A stretch of 64,000 nucleotides of DNA from CAVTWS01 sp963738445 (lineage in GTDB: Bacteria > Actinomycetota > Acidimicrobiia > Acidimicrobiales > SHLQ01), in the NCBI GenBank assembly GCA_963738445.1, contig CAVTWS010000004.1:248001-312000 (forward strand). The letters are read 5' to 3'. Below the pieces are notes generated by a model, which was not told the origin of the DNA, ran no database searches, and saw only the letters and a list, made by a program, of their open reading frames with translations. Shown one piece after another: positions 62,382-64,000 of this stretch. Every line of letters starts with the position of its first letter. Positions within the stretch are counted from its first letter, which is position 1. The position numbers were made by a program, and so were the translations under genes.

Positions 62382-62498
62382 GGCGGTCGGTGGCACCCGA
62401 ACTGACAACCGGCCGCTCGAGCACAGTCGGGTTCGGTTTGAAACGGGGCGCCAGTGGGAATGTGAATCTCGACCGTCCGTCGGTCCCGGGAGGCACCC

Positions 62499-63095
62499 AT
62501 GGCCATTTACGACCTGCCCGAGTTGGGCTATTCCCATGACGCGCTGGAGCCCGTGTTGACGGAGCGCATGGTGGAACTGCACCACGACAAGCACCACGCG
62601 GCGTACGTCAAGGGCGCCAACGACACCCTCGATCTGCTCGCGCAGGCTCGTCAGAGTGAGGACTTCGGGGCCATCGCCGGACTCGAGCGGGCCCTCGCCT
62701 TCAACGTGAGCGGGCATGTGCTCCATTCGGTGTTGTGGAAGAACCTGAGCCCTGACGCCGCGTCACGACCGACCGGAGACCTGGCGGCGGCCATCAAACG
62801 TGATCTGGGGTCATTCGATAGCGCGCGGAGCCACCTGGCGGCCGCGGCGACAACGATCCAGGGGTCGGGTTGGGCGGCGCTAGTGTGGGAGCCGTGCTCC
62901 GGACGTCTTCAGGTGGCTCAGGTTCACGACCACCAAGCCAGCCTGCACGTAGGCAGCCAACCCCTGTTGGTGATCGACGGGTGGGAGCACGCCTACTACC
63001 TGAAATACGAGACCGACAAAGAAGCGTATGTCGATGCGCTGTGGCAGATCATCGACTGGGACGATGTCGCGGCCCGGTTCTCCTCGGTGCATTGA
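62499..63095 (+). CDS. Superoxide dismutase (Fe/Mn)
   Basis: A 198-residue SOD. Metal ligands: first histidine region MVELHHDKHHAAYVKG, second in GHVLHSVLWKNLSP, and D-x-W-E-H in VIDGWEHAYYLKYETDKEAYV. N-terminal YDLPELGYSHDALEPVL is typical. The second shell residues do not allow a Fe or Mn choice here. ATG at 62499 has GGGAGG 8 nt upstream. Position within the stress module suggests SigF control, which is inferred. Confidence 0.95.
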   Translation: MAIYDLPELGYSHDALEPVLTERMVELHHDKHHAAYVKGANDTLDLLAQARQSEDFGAIAGLERALAFNVSGHVLHSVLWKNLSPDAASRPTGDLAAAIKRDLGSFDSARSHLAAAATTIQGSGWAALVWEPCSGRLQVAQVHDHQASLHVGSQPLLVIDGWEHAYYLKYETDKEAYVDALWQIIDWDDVAARFSSVH

Positions 63096-63101
63096 CGCGC
63101 C

Positions 63102-63578
63102 GTGTCGACCCCGGCCAAGGATCGGTGGTGGAGGACATCGGCCCGTGACGGTCTGCGCCCCGAACCCTCTCGGCCCGCGCCCATGATTGGGCGGGATCTC
63201 GCCAGCGCCACATCGTCGGTGGCGATCGCCCGTCGGCTCGTGTCTGAGCTCGCGCAGCTGTGGACCACCGACGCCGACACAGTCTTCGACATCGAGCTCG
63301 CCTGCAGCGAGCTCGCCACGAACGCCGTGGAGCACGGCGTGGGCGACACCTTCCACGTGATGTCGGCGCGAAAGGCCGATCGCTTCGTCCTCGAGATCTC
63401 GTCGTCGGCTGCGGCGGGCACCACGGTCCCCATCATCAGATCGGTGGTGCCGCCAGCCAACAGCCTGACCGGGCGAGGCCTCTGGATCGCCCGGTCGATC
63501 AGCGACCGGATCGAGGTCACGCTCGTCGACGGCGTGCTCCGGGTGCGCTGCGAGTTCCTGCGTCCCGATTCCGAGTGA
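63102..63578 (+). CDS. HATPase anti-sigma factor kinase (RsbW/SpoIIAB type)
   Basis: 158 residues. ASATSSVAIARRLVSELAQLWTTDADTVFDIELACSELATNAVEHG contains the intact E70-x-x-x-N74 motif and LTGRGLWIARSISDRIEVTLVDGVLRVRCEF the G-box and last strands. It can phosphorylate the STAS antagonist and hold SigF. GTG start 6 nt after the sod stop, so cotranscription with sod is likely. Compared with the degenerate gene at 58401-58787, this is the likely active kinase. Confidence 0.93.
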   Translation: MSTPAKDRWWRTSARDGLRPEPSRPAPMIGRDLASATSSVAIARRLVSELAQLWTTDADTVFDIELACSELATNAVEHGVGDTFHVMSARKADRFVLEISSSAAAGTTVPIIRSVVPPANSLTGRGLWIARSISDRIEVTLVDGVLRVRCEFLRPDSE

Positions 63579-63630
63579 CGAGTCGGTCCAGGTTTACCCC
63601 TCGCTGTGCGGGTAGGCCTAGTTCACCGAC

Positions 63631-63717
63631 GAGACAAGCCGGTCGCGTACGCGACGAGTTGGCCACCCCGTACTGGGAGACAAGCCGGTCGCGTACCGCG
63701 ACGAGTTGGTCTCCCAG
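63631..63717. repeat. Two near-identical 32/33-bp repeats with nested palindromes
   Basis: Copies at 63631-63662 and 63677-63709 differ by one extra C. The centre of the first is the perfect palindrome GTCGCGTACGCGAC. The second lies inside a larger hairpin closed by CTGGGAGAC/GTCTCCCAG (63673-63681 with 63709-63717). Located in the 200-bp gap before the aminotransferase gene; resembles a REP-like intergenic element. Confidence 0.8.
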
Positions 63718-63779
63718 AACGAGATGCACGGGACGAGGTGCACGGGCAGGTGGGCCGCCGGGTTGCGTAGCCTGGCGGG

Positions 63780-64000
63780 GTGACCGGCCGACTGCCACAC
63801 CTGACCGCCCGCCTCCAAGGGTTCGGCGAGACGATCTTCGCCGAGATGACCGCGCTGGCGGTGAGCACCGGCTCGGTGAACCTCGGTCAGGGCTTTCCGG
63901 ATTCTGACGGTCCCGCGGAAGTGGCCGAGGCGGCCATCGCCGCCATCCGGGCCGGGCACAACCAGTACCCGCCCGGGCTCGGTATCCCCGACCTCCGGCG
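63780..64000 (+). CDS. Class I aminotransferase (DapC/YbdL-like), truncated by window end
   Basis: 73 codons are visible: RLPHLTARLQGFGETIFAEMTALAV then SVNLGQGFPDSDGP and RAGHNQYPPGLGIPDLR, the N-terminal signature of PLP-dependent aspartate/succinyldiaminopimelate/kynurenine aminotransferases (GQGFPD and NQYxxGxGxPxLR). GTG at 63780. The PLP lysine is outside the window. Confidence 0.92.
   Translation, partial: MTGRLPHLTARLQGFGETIFAEMTALAVSTGSVNLGQGFPDSDGPAEVAEAAIAAIRAGHNQYPPGLGIPDLR

Overview
The window is about 64 kb of very GC-rich DNA with short intergenic gaps, many GTG starts and many 4-bp stop/start overlaps. The gene set points to an actinomycete: an fhaA-fhaB-pstP-rodA-pbpA-pknB-trpG-crgA cell-wall cluster, DUF2510 proteins, a SigF-type partner-switching module, WS/DGAT and a CspA-type cold-shock gene. 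The overall style suggests class Acidimicrobiia (inference; no rRNA is present to confirm it). Four tRNA genes are present: Leu-CAG, Ala-TGC, Ser-CGA and Arg-CCT. I found no CRISPR array, complete IS element or prophage.

Layout. 1-8.4 kb: truncated site-2 protease, universal stress protein, DUF2510 lipoprotein-like protein, pheA, an ETHE1-like metallohydrolase, a disordered zinc-ribbon protein, a coiled-coil protein, tsaC and a secreted phospholipase A2. 8.4-17.5 kb: tRNA-Leu, then the growth and division regulatory operon, trpG on the opposite strand, and crgA. 17.5-20.4 kb: palindromes with DnaA-box-like sites, a zinc-ribbon protein, a haloperoxidase-fold protein that lacks its catalytic residues, and a VapBC toxin-antitoxin pair. 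20.4-33.7 kb: a divergent ELFV dehydrogenase, a secreted Thr/Ser-rich protein, a two-component system, polyprenyl synthase, xseBA, an ABC exporter, a phytanoyl-CoA dioxygenase-like protein and tadA. 33.7-39 kb: purine nucleoside phosphorylase, then a carboxymuconolactone decarboxylase/AhpD-like gene interrupted by one in-frame TGA, a beta-propeller lipoprotein, csp and glgC. 39-50.5 kb: lipid and ester metabolism (three alpha/beta hydrolases, WS/DGAT, a serine esterase), a moxR fragment, a secreted HNH nuclease with a lipoprotein partner, dinB and an amidohydrolase. 50.5-58.3 kb: small regulators and oxidoreductases, an adenine methylase and a MaoC-like hydratase. 58.4-63.6 kb: a sigma-factor partner-switching module (SpoIIE phosphatase, SigF-like sigma factor, STAS antagonist, two HATPase proteins) with a superoxide dismutase. 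The window ends inside a class I aminotransferase.

The most interesting signal is at 34649-35209. The second cysteine of a CxxC redox motif is replaced by TGA, the reading frame continues with good homology, and a near-ideal bacterial SECIS-type hairpin begins 3 nt downstream. This fits a selenocysteine-containing (CxxU) AhpD-like protein.

Caution on sequence quality: about ten genes (site-2 protease, DUF2510 protein, coiled-coil protein, pknB, trpG, zinc-ribbon protein, haloperoxidase-like gene, esterase, dinB, the SpoIIE gene) carry 1-nt frameshifts, usually in G/C runs. Most are probably sequencing or assembly indels, so I annotate them as single genes. The TGA above is not an indel and does not belong to that pattern.
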